A stretch of DNA of 64,000 bases from Eubacterium callanderi (GTDB lineage Bacteria > Bacillota > Clostridia > Eubacteriales > Eubacteriaceae): the NCBI RefSeq assembly GCF_900142645.1, contig NZ_FRBP01000016.1, forward strand, positions 1-64,000, read 5' to 3'. Shown piece after piece: positions 50,129 through 59,373 of the stretch. Every line of letters begins with the position of its first letter. Within the stretch, counting starts at the first letter, position 1. Position numbers and translations under genes: made by a program. The notes under the pieces were generated by a model. That model saw only the letters and a list, made by a program, of their open reading frames with translations. It ran no database searches and was not told the DNA's origin.

Positions 50129-51295
50129 ATGAAGCTTGAAGACAATCTGATGATTCAATTTTTGAAAAAGTTTGACGAAAATCCGTTTTTGATTAAAATA
50201 AACGGAAAAGAAGTTTTAGTGGGCGAGGGCAAACCGGCCTTTGTGGTCCGGTTTAACAAAAGTCTGGACATAAAGGAGCTCAGACGCAGCACCTCGCTGG
50301 CACTGGGCGAAGCCTACATGCGCGGCGATATCGAAGTGGAAGGCGACCTTTTCCAGGCGCTTGACCAGCTTCTTGGTCAGATGGGTAAATTTTCTCTGGA
50401 TAAAACTGCCCTGAAAAAGCTGATCTTCACCTCAAATTCCAAGAAAAACCAAAAGGATGAGGTATCCTCCCACTACGATATCGGCAATGATTTTTACAGG
50501 CTATGGCTGGACGATACGCTGAGCTATTCCTGCGGTTATTTTAAAAATCCAGACGATACCCTCTATGACGCTCAGGTCAATAAGGTCGATTATATCCTTG
50601 AAAAGCTGTACCTGAAAGAAGGAATGAGCCTTCTGGATATTGGGTGCGGCTGGGGATTCCTCCTGATCGAGGCCGCCAAAAAATACGGAATCAACGGCGT
50701 GGGCATTACCCTGAGTCTTGAGCAGCACAAAAAATTCAGCGAGCGCATTGCAGAGGAAGGGCTGGAAGGCCAGCTGACAGCAGAGCTGATGGATTACCGG
50801 GATCTGCCAAAATATGGAAAGACCTTTGACCGTATTGTCAGCGTGGGCATGGTCGAGCATGTGGGAAGAGACAATTATGATCTTTTCTTGTCCTGCGCGG
50901 ATAAGGTGTTGAACCCCAAAGGGCTCTTTCTGCTGCATTATATCAGTGCTCTGGAGGAACATCCGGGTGACCCGTGGATTAAAAAGTATATCTTCCCGGG
51001 CGGCATGATCCCCTCGCTCAGAGAAATGATCAGCCTGGCTGCCTCGCACCGCTTTTACGTCATTGATGTGGAGAGCCTGAGACGGCATTATACCAAGACT
51101 CTGCTCTGCTGGGACAAGGGCTTCAGAGAGCATCTGGATGAGGTGCGCGAAATGTTTGACGATGAATTTATCCGAATGTGGGATCTATACCTCTGCTCCT
51201 GCGCCGCAACCTTCCACAATGGGATCATCGACCTGAGCCAGATTCTGATGACCAAAGGCGTGAATAACGACCTGCCGATGACCAGATGGTATTAA
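50129..51295 (+). CDS. cfa: Cyclopropane-fatty-acyl-phospholipid synthase
   Basis: 388 aa from ATG 50129 (AAGGAG 8 nt upstream; the ATG at 50123 is too close). N-terminal lipid-binding domain, then the SAM-dependent core: SSHYDIGNDFYRLWLDD, LSYSCGYF, motif I LLDIGCGWGFLLIEAA, and VGMVEHVG with active-site residues. It adds a methylene from SAM to unsaturated acyl chains of membrane lipids, protecting against acid and solvent stress. A terminator follows. Confidence 0.95.
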   Translation: MKLEDNLMIQFLKKFDENPFLIKINGKEVLVGEGKPAFVVRFNKSLDIKELRRSTSLALGEAYMRGDIEVEGDLFQALDQLLGQMGKFSLDKTALKKLIFTSNSKKNQKDEVSSHYDIGNDFYRLWLDDTLSYSCGYFKNPDDTLYDAQVNKVDYILEKLYLKEGMSLLDIGCGWGFLLIEAAKKYGINGVGITLSLEQHKKFSERIAEEGLEGQLTAELMDYRDLPKYGKTFDRIVSVGMVEHVGRDNYDLFLSCADKVLNPKGLFLLHYISALEEHPGDPWIKKYIFPGGMIPSLREMISLAASHRFYVIDVESLRRHYTKTLLCWDKGFREHLDEVREMFDDEFIRMWDLYLCSCAATFHNGIIDLSQILMTKGVNNDLPMTRWY

Positions 51296-51299
51296 AAAT

Positions 51300-51337
51300 A
51301 AAAAAGAGAACCGGAAAATCGCGGTTCTCTTTTTTGT
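51300..51337. terminator. Shared terminator of cfa and kup
   Basis: AAAGAGAACCG/CGGTTCTCTTT with TTTTTTG on the plus strand and an A-rich flank that gives T on the other. Confidence 0.85.
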
Positions 51338-51348
51338 TTGAAACAGGG

Positions 51349-53349
51349 TCATACGTCTACCCGTTTTAAGGGATTGGACGCTTTCATTTTGATAAAGAGC
51401 GGTACATACTCCACAATCACCGAAGCGTTTTCCAGGCCATACCATTGCACCGGAGAACCGGCGACGCGGCGGATCATATATTTTAAGGAAACAGCGGCCC
51501 AGTCAGAGGGATGAATGTCACTTTCGGGTACCAGCATTTTGCGCAGAATGCAGAACCGGAAATCCCCTACAGTGCTGTTGTCGCCAATGGAATACCGGCG
51601 CTGCTGTGGCGGGAGCTCATGGCTGGTGATCAGATCGCCGACAATCTGGCGCAGATAGACATTGATACGCTGGTCTACCTTAAAGCCGAGGTACAGTTTT
51701 ACCCTGAAAAGATAATCAGTGCCAAAGCTGTCAACGGTATACTCCCGGGTGTAGGGCTCATCAGTCACACTGACGCTGACAAACCAGTAGGCTCTTGCTC
51801 GCTTTGTCTTTTTGTCGAAAATAGAATATAAAATGTCGCGGTCGATGGTGTCACCCTCGGTTTCGTTCATCAGGTAGACCAGATTATCCGATACTGTGAT
51901 GAGCCTGTTGTCACTGTGAACATCTCCAAACATGGCGGTATAGTCCGAAATATGCAGCTTAAGGGCCTGAGAGCGCTCGATGTCTGTTCCACGGTGCCAT
52001 ACGGCCATAACCGCAAAAAGAATCGCCGCAATGAGCAGCGCCACATAGCCGCCACTTTCAAATTTTGAAAGGCTTGAGAGAAAAAAGGTCCCCTCCAGCC
52101 CGCCAAAAAAGACCAGAAAGATAAAAGGAAGAATTTTCAGACCTTTCAGGCAGCGCAGATACATAAACAGCAGCAGTGTGGTCATGAGCATGGTCAGCGT
52201 AATGGCCAGCCCGTAGGCAGATTCAAGCCGCGCGCTGGAACGGAAATAGAGAATGACGCCGCTGCAGGCCAGCCACATGATCAGGTTGACCAGAGGGATA
52301 TAGAGCTGTCCCTTGGTTTCAGAGGGATAGGTGATGCGCATGTGCGGCATAAGGTCAAGGCTGATCGCTTCAGATACCAGTGTGAAGGTGCCGGTGATCA
52401 GAGCCTGAGATGCGATAACGGCTGCCAGAGTGCTCAGAAGCACACCGAAAATACGGATATTGTCTGGGAGCATCTGGAAAAAAGGGTTGAGATCAGGCAG
52501 AGTGCCCAGTGTGGTATTCCCCTTGTTTGCCATGAGCCAGGCGCCCTGGCCCAGATAGTTAAAGATCAAACAGACTTTGACAAAGGGCCAGCTGGCATAG
52601 ACATTGCCCCTTCCCACGTGGCCGATGTCTGAATAGAGCGCCTCGGCCCCGGTGGTCGCCAGGAACACACTGCCGAGAATCATGACGCCGGCCTGGTTGT
52701 CTGGGCTGAACAGAATGGCGGCGCCTCTGAGAGGATTAAAGGCCCTCAGAATTTCCCAGTTGCCAGCCATGTTGGCAATGCCTGAAATGGCCAAAAAGAG
52801 AAACCACACGGTCATGACCGGGCCAAAAGACTTACCGATGGATTTGGTACCAGCCCGCTGGACAAAAAACAGAATCGCTATGATGACAAGTGTAATCATG
52901 ACAATGCGGCTCTGCTCATCGCCCAGAAAACGGTAGATAAACGGCAGGCTCCGAAGTCCTTCAATGGCAGTTGTAACTGTGACAGCCGGGGTGAGAATCC
53001 CATCGGCCAAAAGCGCCGCGCCGCCCACCATGGCAGGGACAATGAGCCAGGCCTTGTACTTTTTAATCAGGCTGTACAGCGAAAAAATACCGCCCTCGCC
53101 GTGATTGTCGGCCTTGAGTGCGATAAGAACATACTTGACTGTGGTAAGGAGTGTGACGGTCCAGATCACCAGGGACAGGGCTCCCAGGATCAGGTTGTCA
53201 TCGATGGCGTTCAGGCCGCCGTTGCCGGCAATGATCGACTTCATAACATACATCGGCGAGGTGCCGATATCACCGTAGACGACGCCAAGGGCTACAATGG
53301 CAGCGCCCAGGCTAACAGGAATTTCTGTCGATTTTTTTAAGTGTCTCAT
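51349..53349 (-). CDS. kup: KUP-family potassium transporter
   Basis: 666 aa. It starts GAAIVALGVVYGDIGTSPMY, the invariant first helix of Kup with the K+-coordinating Asp. Twelve helices follow, with ALKADNHGEGGIFSLYSLI and TGAEALYSDIGHVG, then a C-terminal cytoplasmic domain of about 200 residues. Proton-coupled K+ uptake. AGAGGA precedes the ATG. The 180-nt leader has a small hairpin but no recognised c-di-AMP riboswitch. Confidence 0.95.
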   Translation of the reverse strand: MRHLKKSTEIPVSLGAAIVALGVVYGDIGTSPMYVMKSIIAGNGGLNAIDDNLILGALSLVIWTVTLLTTVKYVLIALKADNHGEGGIFSLYSLIKKYKAWLIVPAMVGGAALLADGILTPAVTVTTAIEGLRSLPFIYRFLGDEQSRIVMITLVIIAILFFVQRAGTKSIGKSFGPVMTVWFLFLAISGIANMAGNWEILRAFNPLRGAAILFSPDNQAGVMILGSVFLATTGAEALYSDIGHVGRGNVYASWPFVKVCLIFNYLGQGAWLMANKGNTTLGTLPDLNPFFQMLPDNIRIFGVLLSTLAAVIASQALITGTFTLVSEAISLDLMPHMRITYPSETKGQLYIPLVNLIMWLACSGVILYFRSSARLESAYGLAITLTMLMTTLLLFMYLRCLKGLKILPFIFLVFFGGLEGTFFLSSLSKFESGGYVALLIAAILFAVMAVWHRGTDIERSQALKLHISDYTAMFGDVHSDNRLITVSDNLVYLMNETEGDTIDRDILYSIFDKKTKRARAYWFVSVSVTDEPYTREYTVDSFGTDYLFRVKLYLGFKVDQRINVYLRQIVGDLITSHELPPQQRRYSIGDNSTVGDFRFCILRKMLVPESDIHPSDWAAVSLKYMIRRVAGSPVQWYGLENASVIVEYVPLFIKMKASNPLKRVDV

Positions 53350-53500
53350 TTTAATCCTCTACTTTTCCTCTTGGTGTATTAAAAGACAACCTCCGTGTTG
53401 CAAAACACTGCGGACACGAATGTTTCGAATACTTATACCCTTTTATCGGAAAATTTATATATTTTTAACAAGAAATTTATGAAAAGTTATAAAGAAAATA

Positions 53501-53524
53501 GACCCGGCAGAAGCTGCCAGGTCT
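53501..53524 (-). terminator. Terminator of the HAAS-domain gene
   Basis: Minus strand GACCTGGCAG/CTGCCGGGTC followed by TATTTTCTTT. Confidence 0.7.
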
Positions 53525-53535
53525 GCTGCAATTCC

Positions 53536-54513
53536 TTAACGGTCATACCAGAAGCCTTTGAACAGGGTGACACCCATTTCAAGAAGGAGCGCAAAAAGAA
53601 TGATCGCCATGAAGTACAGGTTAAAATGGGTTAGAAAGCCTGTGACGGCTGCATTCGACAAGCTGCTGGAAATCGCTGCGATAAAAGCGCTGTTTAAAAT
53701 CTGCTGATCAGACAGAAGGATCAGCGTCAGAGCTGCGCTCAGGACACCTGAGACCACTGTGACAATAGCCAGCCTTTTAGTGTAACGGCCTTCATAGAGT
53801 TTAAAGCTTTCATTCATAATGCCGAGGATCGTGAAGCCTGCGAAGACATACCATAGCTGGTGAATGCGGTCTACGTTAAACACAGGGATAAAAGGCTGAT
53901 CTGCGCTGAATTTTGCGCAGATAATCTGAGGAGCGGCCAGAAAGATTACACAGAAGATCACAGAAAAAATGATGCCGGCGATGGGCTCTCCCTTTGGAAT
54001 AACAGATTTTCTTTCTGGAACCGGGGGCAGACTGTCAAGCTCACTGCCGCCAAAATTAAGGGCGACATTTTTTCGTTCAAAGACCGCGAAAATAAAAGTA
54101 ACCGCGCCAAAAGCAGCGATAAGGCCAGTGATCAGTGTACCAATCCATGAGAAAAGGGTAATGTACAGTGCCTCGTGACTGTCCGTGAAAAATGAGATAA
54201 ATCCAGAAAGAACAAGCCCGAAGGTCACAGAAGCCAGAACGATGCCGGTAACCATTTTGTATTGGCTGTAATAGGCAGGGCCGATAAGGTGGTCGCGGCC
54301 TTCAGGCATATAGCTCATGGCCAGCTCTGACGGGGTTCCCAGCTCCGTGAGAATGACCCGGACATCACGGTCTTCAGGCATCAGACCATCGCACCGGGCC
54401 TCCAGCATATCTTCGATGAGCGAGTGCAGCTCTTTGTCAATATCGTTTCGCAGTCGGGCAGGCAGCCGCCTTGTAACCGCGTAGACATACCGATCAATCA
54501 GTTCGTTTTTCAT
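53536..54513 (-). CDS. Membrane protein with N-terminal HAAS/permease-prefix domain
   Basis: 325 aa. The first about 85 residues are the helical prefix domain typical of PadR-linked proteins (VYAVTRRLPARLRNDIDKEL, VILTELGTPSELAMSYMPEG). Seven or so membrane helices follow. These proteins are partners or targets of PadR regulators; transport is not shown. The gene starts 2 bases after the padR stop. Confidence 0.88.
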   Translation of the reverse strand: MKNELIDRYVYAVTRRLPARLRNDIDKELHSLIEDMLEARCDGLMPEDRDVRVILTELGTPSELAMSYMPEGRDHLIGPAYYSQYKMVTGIVLASVTFGLVLSGFISFFTDSHEALYITLFSWIGTLITGLIAAFGAVTFIFAVFERKNVALNFGGSELDSLPPVPERKSVIPKGEPIAGIIFSVIFCVIFLAAPQIICAKFSADQPFIPVFNVDRIHQLWYVFAGFTILGIMNESFKLYEGRYTKRLAIVTVVSGVLSAALTLILLSDQQILNSAFIAAISSSLSNAAVTGFLTHFNLYFMAIILFALLLEMGVTLFKGFWYDR

Positions 54514-54515
54514 TT

Positions 54516-54851
54516 TTATTCCTCCTCAAAAATCTGATTTATGCTGCTGACTGTTTTATCCCAATGCTGTTTTAACTGCCGGCAAATTTCATTGCCGAAT
54601 TCAGTCGTCTGGTAGTACTTTCGCGGCTTTGGTCCGTCTGTCTGCCAGGAGCTTTCGAGAAGCTCCTGGCTTTCGAGGCGTCTGAGCAGCGGGTAGAGCG
54701 TATTTGCCTCTGCCGCGATACCCTTTTCATTGAGTGTGTTTACCAGATTGTAGCCGTACATGGGTATTTTCAGCTGGCTTAAAACACAGAGCACCAGTGT
54801 TCCCCGGCGCAGCTCTGATACCATACTTGACAAAACACTATCCTTTTCCAA
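54516..54851 (-). CDS. PadR-family transcriptional regulator
   Basis: 111 aa, TTG start with GGAGG 8 nt upstream. Winged helix: LSQLKIPMYGYNLVNTLNEK, AEANTLYPLLRRLESQELLE and the wing SSWQTDGPKPRKYYQTTEFG. It is the first gene of a two-gene operon, probably autoregulated through the dyad in its promoter. Confidence 0.93.
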   Translation of the reverse strand: MEKDSVLSSMVSELRRGTLVLCVLSQLKIPMYGYNLVNTLNEKGIAAEANTLYPLLRRLESQELLESSWQTDGPKPRKYYQTTEFGNEICRQLKQHWDKTVSSINQIFEEE

Positions 54852-54883
54852 ATGACGGCCCTCCTTTATTTGCTGTTAATCAC

Positions 54884-54912
54884 ATTATAGTGTGTTATAC
54901 ACAGTATGTCAA
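54884..54912 (-). promoter_or_regulatory. padR operon promoter with operator
   Basis: Minus strand TTGACA, 17-nt spacer and TATAAT, all consensus. The spacer holds the dyad GTGT-ATA-ACAC. Confidence 0.8.
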
Positions 54913-55035
54913 GAAGATACAGTATTTTGTTTGAAAATGTCTGAAAGAAAAGGCTGGACTTCATGCTGGAAATGATTTATAATAAACGTAACATTGGTTT
55001 CAGTTTATCTGGAAGAAATAAACAAAAAAATAACC

Positions 55036-55195
55036 GCATTCGAGTCCAAAAGCCTAAAGGAAGTGAAGCCCCCATGGCCGGGGACCGATGAGTATATCTG
55101 GAAACGGATATGCTTTCCGTGTTTGAGAAGAATGCAGATGATTCCTGAAAATTTTCAGGGGCATATTTCGACACGGGAGAAGTATGCCCTTTTTT
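55036..55195 (+). promoter_or_regulatory. Moco/tungsten-cofactor-like riboswitch, copy 1, with terminator
   Basis: Aptamer 55036-55135: P1 GCATTC/GAATGC, then GAGTC, GCCTAAAGGAAG, CCATGGC, GGACCGATGAGT, a hairpin capped by GGAAAC and TTTCCGTGTTTGAGAA. Copy 2 at 57993 has the same frame with covarying helices (ATATC/GGATAT here, GTAGG/CCTGC there). A GAAA loop with a CCTAAG/ATGG-type receptor fits the published Moco motif. A terminator GGGCATA/TATGCCC with TTTTTT follows (55158-55195). The family name is my best match. Confidence 0.65.
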
Positions 55196-55274
55196 AATGA
55201 TTTTTCAAAAGATGGTTATTTTATCCATGAGCTCCTGCTGCCTTTTGTCATTAAAAACAAAAGGCACTAAGCTA

Positions 55275-55364
55275 TATAATCTACCAAGTCAAAGGGCCGT
55301 CGCATCCTCGGCGGCCGTTTGAATCCTTTGCTGAATGGAGCAGGACCATGCGGTTCTGCTTTTT
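55275..55364 (+). ncRNA. Possible second structured RNA upstream of the FNT gene
   Basis: TATAAT at 55275-55280 (weak -35) is followed by a stem GGGCCGTCG/CGGCGGCC and by the terminator GCAGGACC-ATGC-GGTTCTGC with TTTTT (55340-55364). Either a short regulatory RNA or part of a complex leader for the channel gene. Confidence 0.35.
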
Positions 55365-55496
55365 GTGTTTTGAAATATAAGTTATTTTTATATTTAACTT
55401 ATAAAAATTTCTTAAAAATTAACGTTATAGCGATTTGATGCTATTTTATAATGTTTAAAATATAAAAATAAGGCTAAATAGGATAAAAATTTATAC

Positions 55497-55524
55497 TTTT
55501 ACAACGCTTGAAGTTATGATATAA
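55497..55524 (+). promoter_or_regulatory. Probable proximal promoter of the FNT gene
   Basis: TTTACA and TATAAT separated by about 16 nt lie close to the gene, after both upstream hairpin structures, so the channel may escape riboswitch control. Confidence 0.5.
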
Positions 55525-55555
55525 TTCTGAAATAAACATTCAGGAGGTGCGTGAA

Positions 55556-56335
55556 ATGAATGGTTTTCTTTCTCCGGCGGAGATCGGAGAAGTGTGGGTT
55601 GGGAATGGTGTGAAAAAGGCCTCCCTCTCCATTGGTAAAATGCTGATTCTCGGCATTTTTGCAGGTATTTTTATTGGCTTTGGCGCCCATGGATTTTTAC
55701 TGGCGACAGGAATTGGCAAAGGCGCCTTAAGCGAGGCTATGCTCGCTAAGTTTATTGGCGCTTCGGTATTCCCGGCAGGCTTGATGATGGTAATATTATG
55801 CGGCGCAGAGCTGTTTACAGGCAATAACCTGATGACACTGGCCCTGATGGATAAAAAAATTACCATCAAAGGGATGCTGACAAACTGGGTGGTTGTTTAT
55901 ATCGGCAATTTAATCGGATCGATTTTGTTGGCTTTTGTTTTGGCCAAAAGCGGTCTTTATGCAGACGCGGTGCTGGAAAAAGCGGTGGCCGTTGCACAGG
56001 CAAAGGCTGGGATGCCTTTTTCAACAGCGCTTATCCGCGGTATTCTATGTAATATGCTGGTTGTTTTAGCGTGCTGGATGCAGGCCGGCTCAAAGGATAT
56101 GATCGGCAAAATCTTTGCGATCTGGTTTCCGATCATGCTTTTTGTTTTTGCGGGCTTTGAACATAGTGTTGCCAATATGACCTATATTCCTCTTGGAATT
56201 TTCCTGGGGGCAGATGTCAGCTGGGGGCAGATGTTTATCAACAATCTGCTGCCTGTCACACTCGGCAATATTATCGGCGGCGCCATAATCGTACCATGCG
56301 CTTACTATTATGCATACATTCGTAAAAATAACTAG
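55556..56335 (+). CDS. Formate/nitrite transporter family channel
   Basis: 259 aa from ATG 55556 (AGGAGG at 55541-55546; a GTG at 55547 is too close). Six helices. FNT signatures: GAHGFLLATGIGKG, GAELFTGNNLMT and AGFEHSVANMTYIPLGIF with the central His region. The family moves formate, nitrite or hydrosulfide. In a predicted acetogen, formate is the likely cargo. Confidence 0.93.
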   Translation: MNGFLSPAEIGEVWVGNGVKKASLSIGKMLILGIFAGIFIGFGAHGFLLATGIGKGALSEAMLAKFIGASVFPAGLMMVILCGAELFTGNNLMTLALMDKKITIKGMLTNWVVVYIGNLIGSILLAFVLAKSGLYADAVLEKAVAVAQAKAGMPFSTALIRGILCNMLVVLACWMQAGSKDMIGKIFAIWFPIMLFVFAGFEHSVANMTYIPLGIFLGADVSWGQMFINNLLPVTLGNIIGGAIIVPCAYYYAYIRKNN

Positions 56336-56464
56336 AGAATGATAAAGGAATACCTTTATATATATAAGGGTATTCTTAATATAAATTTGAAAGCGGTTTA
56401 TGTCTTCTGTTTTATCTGTGCTATAATGAATGAGAAAATTTAAATGTTTACAGGAGAAATGAAA

Positions 56465-57001
56465 ATGCTGATTGGAAAAAACATAACCATTGGGATTACG
56501 GCATGTACGCCGGTTGACCAGATTCCTGGACTCATCCGGATGCTGCGAAATGAAAAAGCAGAGGTAAAGGTGATATTAACCCCGAATGCCCTTAATTTTA
56601 TTACACCGCTTCCATTGCGGCGCGCGTCGGGGAATCCGGTTGAAATCGACCAGTTTGAGGAACCAAAGGTATGGGATCCTGAGCACAAAACCTCTGACCA
56701 GTCTGATTTGCTGCTGATCGCTCCAGCCTCGGCCAATACCATTGGCAAAGCGGCCAATGGCATAGCGGATAATTTACTGACGACGACCATTCTTTCCACC
56801 ACAGCCCCCATTGTGTTTGCCAATAACATTAATCCGATGATGTACAGCAAGCCCAGTGTGCAGCGGAATATCCAGACTTTAAAGGAAGATGGCTGTATTT
56901 TTGTTGAAAACGGGGAGGGCAGAGCGCCCAACCGCATGCCGTCTAATGAACAGATTTTCCAGACGATCATCAAGGCATTGGAGAAAATGACAGAAATTTA
57001 G
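56465..57001 (+). CDS. CoaC/Dfp-like flavoprotein
   Basis: 178 aa from ATG 56465, 8 nt behind AGGAG; nearer ATGs are too close. Flavoprotein fold of the HFCD family: ITIGITACTPVDQIPGLIRM, LLLIAPASANTIGKAANGIA with FMN phosphate contact, and NINPMMYSKPSVQRNIQTLK. The family decarboxylates cysteine conjugates or, in dipicolinate synthase B, reduces metabolites. The gene is too short and lacks the CoaB half for ordinary CoA synthesis. The role here, between a transporter and a methyltransferase, is unknown. Confidence 0.85.
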   Translation: MLIGKNITIGITACTPVDQIPGLIRMLRNEKAEVKVILTPNALNFITPLPLRRASGNPVEIDQFEEPKVWDPEHKTSDQSDLLLIAPASANTIGKAANGIADNLLTTTILSTTAPIVFANNINPMMYSKPSVQRNIQTLKEDGCIFVENGEGRAPNRMPSNEQIFQTIIKALEKMTEI

Positions 57002-57142
57002 AAAATGGAAAAGTAGGGTAAAAAATTGTCTTTGTTGGAAACAGCATGGACAATTTTAAATAAAAGAGATAAAATGTAATAGGAAATATTTTCAGAATCA
57101 ACTAAAAAAATAATCCAGTAAAACAGGAAATGTGGTGAAGCT

Positions 57143-57982
57143 ATGAATGGATTAGTAAACTGGGCGGCAATTTCAGAATTAAGCCATCCGGCAGGCAAGG
57201 CGAGCCCAATGAACAGCGACCCTGCAAAAATGTGGGGCGCGGTTGCGCGTATGTACAATAAAATGGCACAGCTGGAAAGAGAGTACACACAGAATCAGCT
57301 GGACGCTTTGATTATTACAAAGGAAGATACAGTATTGGACGTGGGCTGTGGGCCTGGCAGGCTTTCTGTGCCGATTGCCGGTATGGCGAAAAGTGTCACC
57401 AGCCTGGATGTGTCCCAGCAAATGCTGGAAAAGTGTCAGGAAAACGCTGCCGCTGCCGGTGTGTCAAATCTGACCACCCGGCTTTTGAATTGGGATGATG
57501 TGAAGCCCGGGGAAAATATCGAAAAGCACGATATTGTCATCGCGTCACGGACAACAGCCCTCGCTGATCTCATCAAGCTGAATGCACTGGCAAATAAATA
57601 TGTCTTTATTCTCTGCTGGGCCAAAAACCCCAGCTTGAAGCATGTGCACGACGCTTTGTTTTACGGTGTGGATGATGCGCTGAGGCCAATACCTCCAATG
57701 AACCGTTTGCTTGGATATAATGTGAATTTTAATCTGCTCTACGATATGGGCGTAAACCCTAACGTTAAAATTGTGGCAGATGGCTTTCACTGCGATTACG
57801 AAAGCCGGGAAGCAGCCTACAATGATTTGAGAACCCTGCATCCAGTACCGGAAGATCGGGAAAAAGTTTTCAGGAAAAACGTGGATGAGTGGCTTACGGA
57901 TTTACCGGGAGGCGGCGTCTCTTTCAGGCGTGAGACTGAAACCTACGTCATGTGGTGGAAACCGGGAAAACTGGAGCTTTAA
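57143..57982 (+). CDS. Class I SAM-dependent methyltransferase
   Basis: 279 aa. Motif I VLDVGCGPGRLSVPIAG, motif II VTSLDVSQQML and motif IV HDIVIASRTTAL. The C-terminus (LYDMGVNPNVKIVADGFHCD onward) is special to this group and not assignable. GTGGTGAAG lies before the ATG. It lies directly before the second Moco-like aptamer and the metal-type importer. It could modify a metal ligand or cofactor. Confidence 0.85.
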   Translation: MNGLVNWAAISELSHPAGKASPMNSDPAKMWGAVARMYNKMAQLEREYTQNQLDALIITKEDTVLDVGCGPGRLSVPIAGMAKSVTSLDVSQQMLEKCQENAAAAGVSNLTTRLLNWDDVKPGENIEKHDIVIASRTTALADLIKLNALANKYVFILCWAKNPSLKHVHDALFYGVDDALRPIPPMNRLLGYNVNFNLLYDMGVNPNVKIVADGFHCDYESREAAYNDLRTLHPVPEDREKVFRKNVDEWLTDLPGGGVSFRRETETYVMWWKPGKLEL

Positions 57983-57992
57983 AATTAAATAT

Positions 57993-58142
57993 GCATTCGA
58001 GTCTACAGGCCTAAAGGAAGTCCCATGGCTGCGGACCGATGAGTGTAGGGGGAAACGCCTGCGCTTTCCGTATTTGAGAAGAATGCAATTGAGCTGTTTG
58101 ATACCAAACGGGCATATTCTTAAACGGAGTATGCCCTTTTTT
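57993..58142 (+). promoter_or_regulatory. Moco/tungsten-cofactor-like riboswitch, copy 2, with terminator
   Basis: Aptamer 57993-58086: GCATTCGAGTC, GGCCTAAAGGAAG, CCATGGCTGCGGACCGATGA, a GGAAAC-capped hairpin and GAATGC. The terminator GGGCATA/TATGCCC with TTTTTT (58110-58142) precedes the binding protein gene. Same design as copy 1, so both units probably answer the same ligand. Confidence 0.65.
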
Positions 58143-58178
58143 ATATATAAAATATAGGGAAAGAAGGAGATGTGAGAA

Positions 58179-59276
58179 ATGAAAAAATTTAAAAAAACCC
58201 TATCTGTTTTGCTGGTGCTGGTGCTTCTCAGCTTTGCTGCAGCTGGCTGTTCACAAAACAACGGTGATACAGCGAAGTCAGACAATGCGGACGGAGACCG
58301 CACCATTACCGATATGTCAGGCGTTGAGGTGACGGTTCCGGCAGAAGTGAAGTCGGTTATTAACCTCTGGCCGTCCAGCAACCAGATTATGATCACACTG
58401 GGAGGGCAGGATAAACAGACTGCCTACATGGCCACCCTGCAGAAGCCAAGCTTTACCTGGATGCAGATCGTTAATCCAGCCATTATGGAAAAACAGACAG
58501 TCGGCGGAAATGGCGACGTGACCGCTGAAGAGCTGTTGAACCTGAAACCGGATCTGGTCATTACCTCCAGTGATGAGGACGCCGAAGCTTACCGTGCTGC
58601 AGGGCTTAACGCAGCGTGTATGATGTTCAATAATTATGAAGGTTTAAAGGAATCTGTCTTAAAAACCGGTGAAGCGCTGGGAACCAGCGAAAAGGAACGG
58701 GCTGACAAGTACGTTGAGTATCTGGAAAAGAACATTAAGCTGGTTCAGGACCGTTTAAAGGACGTAAAAGATGAGGACAAGCCTGTTGTACACTATGTCG
58801 ATGGACAGAGCGGCACCAGTCCTTACAAAACAACCGGAAACGGTACAATGCAGGAAGAATGGCTGACCATGGCTGGTGGAAAATTATCCACTGATGGGAT
58901 TCTTCAAGGAATGAGCAAGGAAATTACACCGGAGCAGTTTTTGAGCATTAATCCGGATGTGATCATTGTTGGCGGAACTGGACAGGCAGACGCCTATGAT
59001 GCCTTGATGAGCGACGCTTCACTGGCAAACCTGAAGGCGGTTCAGGACGGTAAGGTTTACCGCAACCCGCAGGGAACCTTCCAGTGGGACCGCTTTGGTT
59101 CAGAGTCTGCGCTGCAGGTGCTTTGGGTGGCTAAAACCCTATATCCGGATAAATTCGAGGACATTGACATGAAAAAGGAAACCATTTCCTTCTACAAAGA
59201 TTATTTAGGCTATGATCTTTCAGATGAATATGCGGATGCGATTTTAGCTGGCAAAAATGCCCCGGACGGACGCTAA
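58179..59276 (+). CDS. ABC importer substrate-binding lipoprotein, second FecB-type
   Basis: 365 aa. Lipobox FAAAGC (C24). FecB-like fold: TITDMSGVEVTVPAEVKSVI, LLNLKPDLVITSSDEDAEAY, and EQFLSINPDVIIVGGTGQAD. AAGGAG precedes the ATG. With a Moco-like riboswitch in front, the cargo is likely molybdate, tungstate or a complex of them; iron or cobalamin are alternatives. Confidence 0.88.
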   Translation: MKKFKKTLSVLLVLVLLSFAAAGCSQNNGDTAKSDNADGDRTITDMSGVEVTVPAEVKSVINLWPSSNQIMITLGGQDKQTAYMATLQKPSFTWMQIVNPAIMEKQTVGGNGDVTAEELLNLKPDLVITSSDEDAEAYRAAGLNAACMMFNNYEGLKESVLKTGEALGTSEKERADKYVEYLEKNIKLVQDRLKDVKDEDKPVVHYVDGQSGTSPYKTTGNGTMQEEWLTMAGGKLSTDGILQGMSKEITPEQFLSINPDVIIVGGTGQADAYDALMSDASLANLKAVQDGKVYRNPQGTFQWDRFGSESALQVLWVAKTLYPDKFEDIDMKKETISFYKDYLGYDLSDEYADAILAGKNAPDGR

Positions 59277-59321
59277 GCCGGATTAAAGGGCATAAAGAAA
59301 TAATATGAAAGAATAAACAGT

Positions 59322-59352
59322 CAAAGCCGCCGATTGCCCGGCGGCTTTTTTG
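59322..59352 (+). terminator. Internal terminator between binding protein and permease
   Basis: AGCCGCCG/CGGCGGCT with TTTTTT. Partial termination here would yield more binding protein than permease. Confidence 0.8.
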
Positions 59353-59373
59353 AAAATAAAAGGACAAAACTGT

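Noticed and set aside
53350-53500. c-di-AMP (ydaO) riboswitch in front of kup
   Set aside because: I looked for it because kup is a common target, but the conserved ydaO segments are not visible in the leader; only a small hairpin GTGTT/AACAC is.
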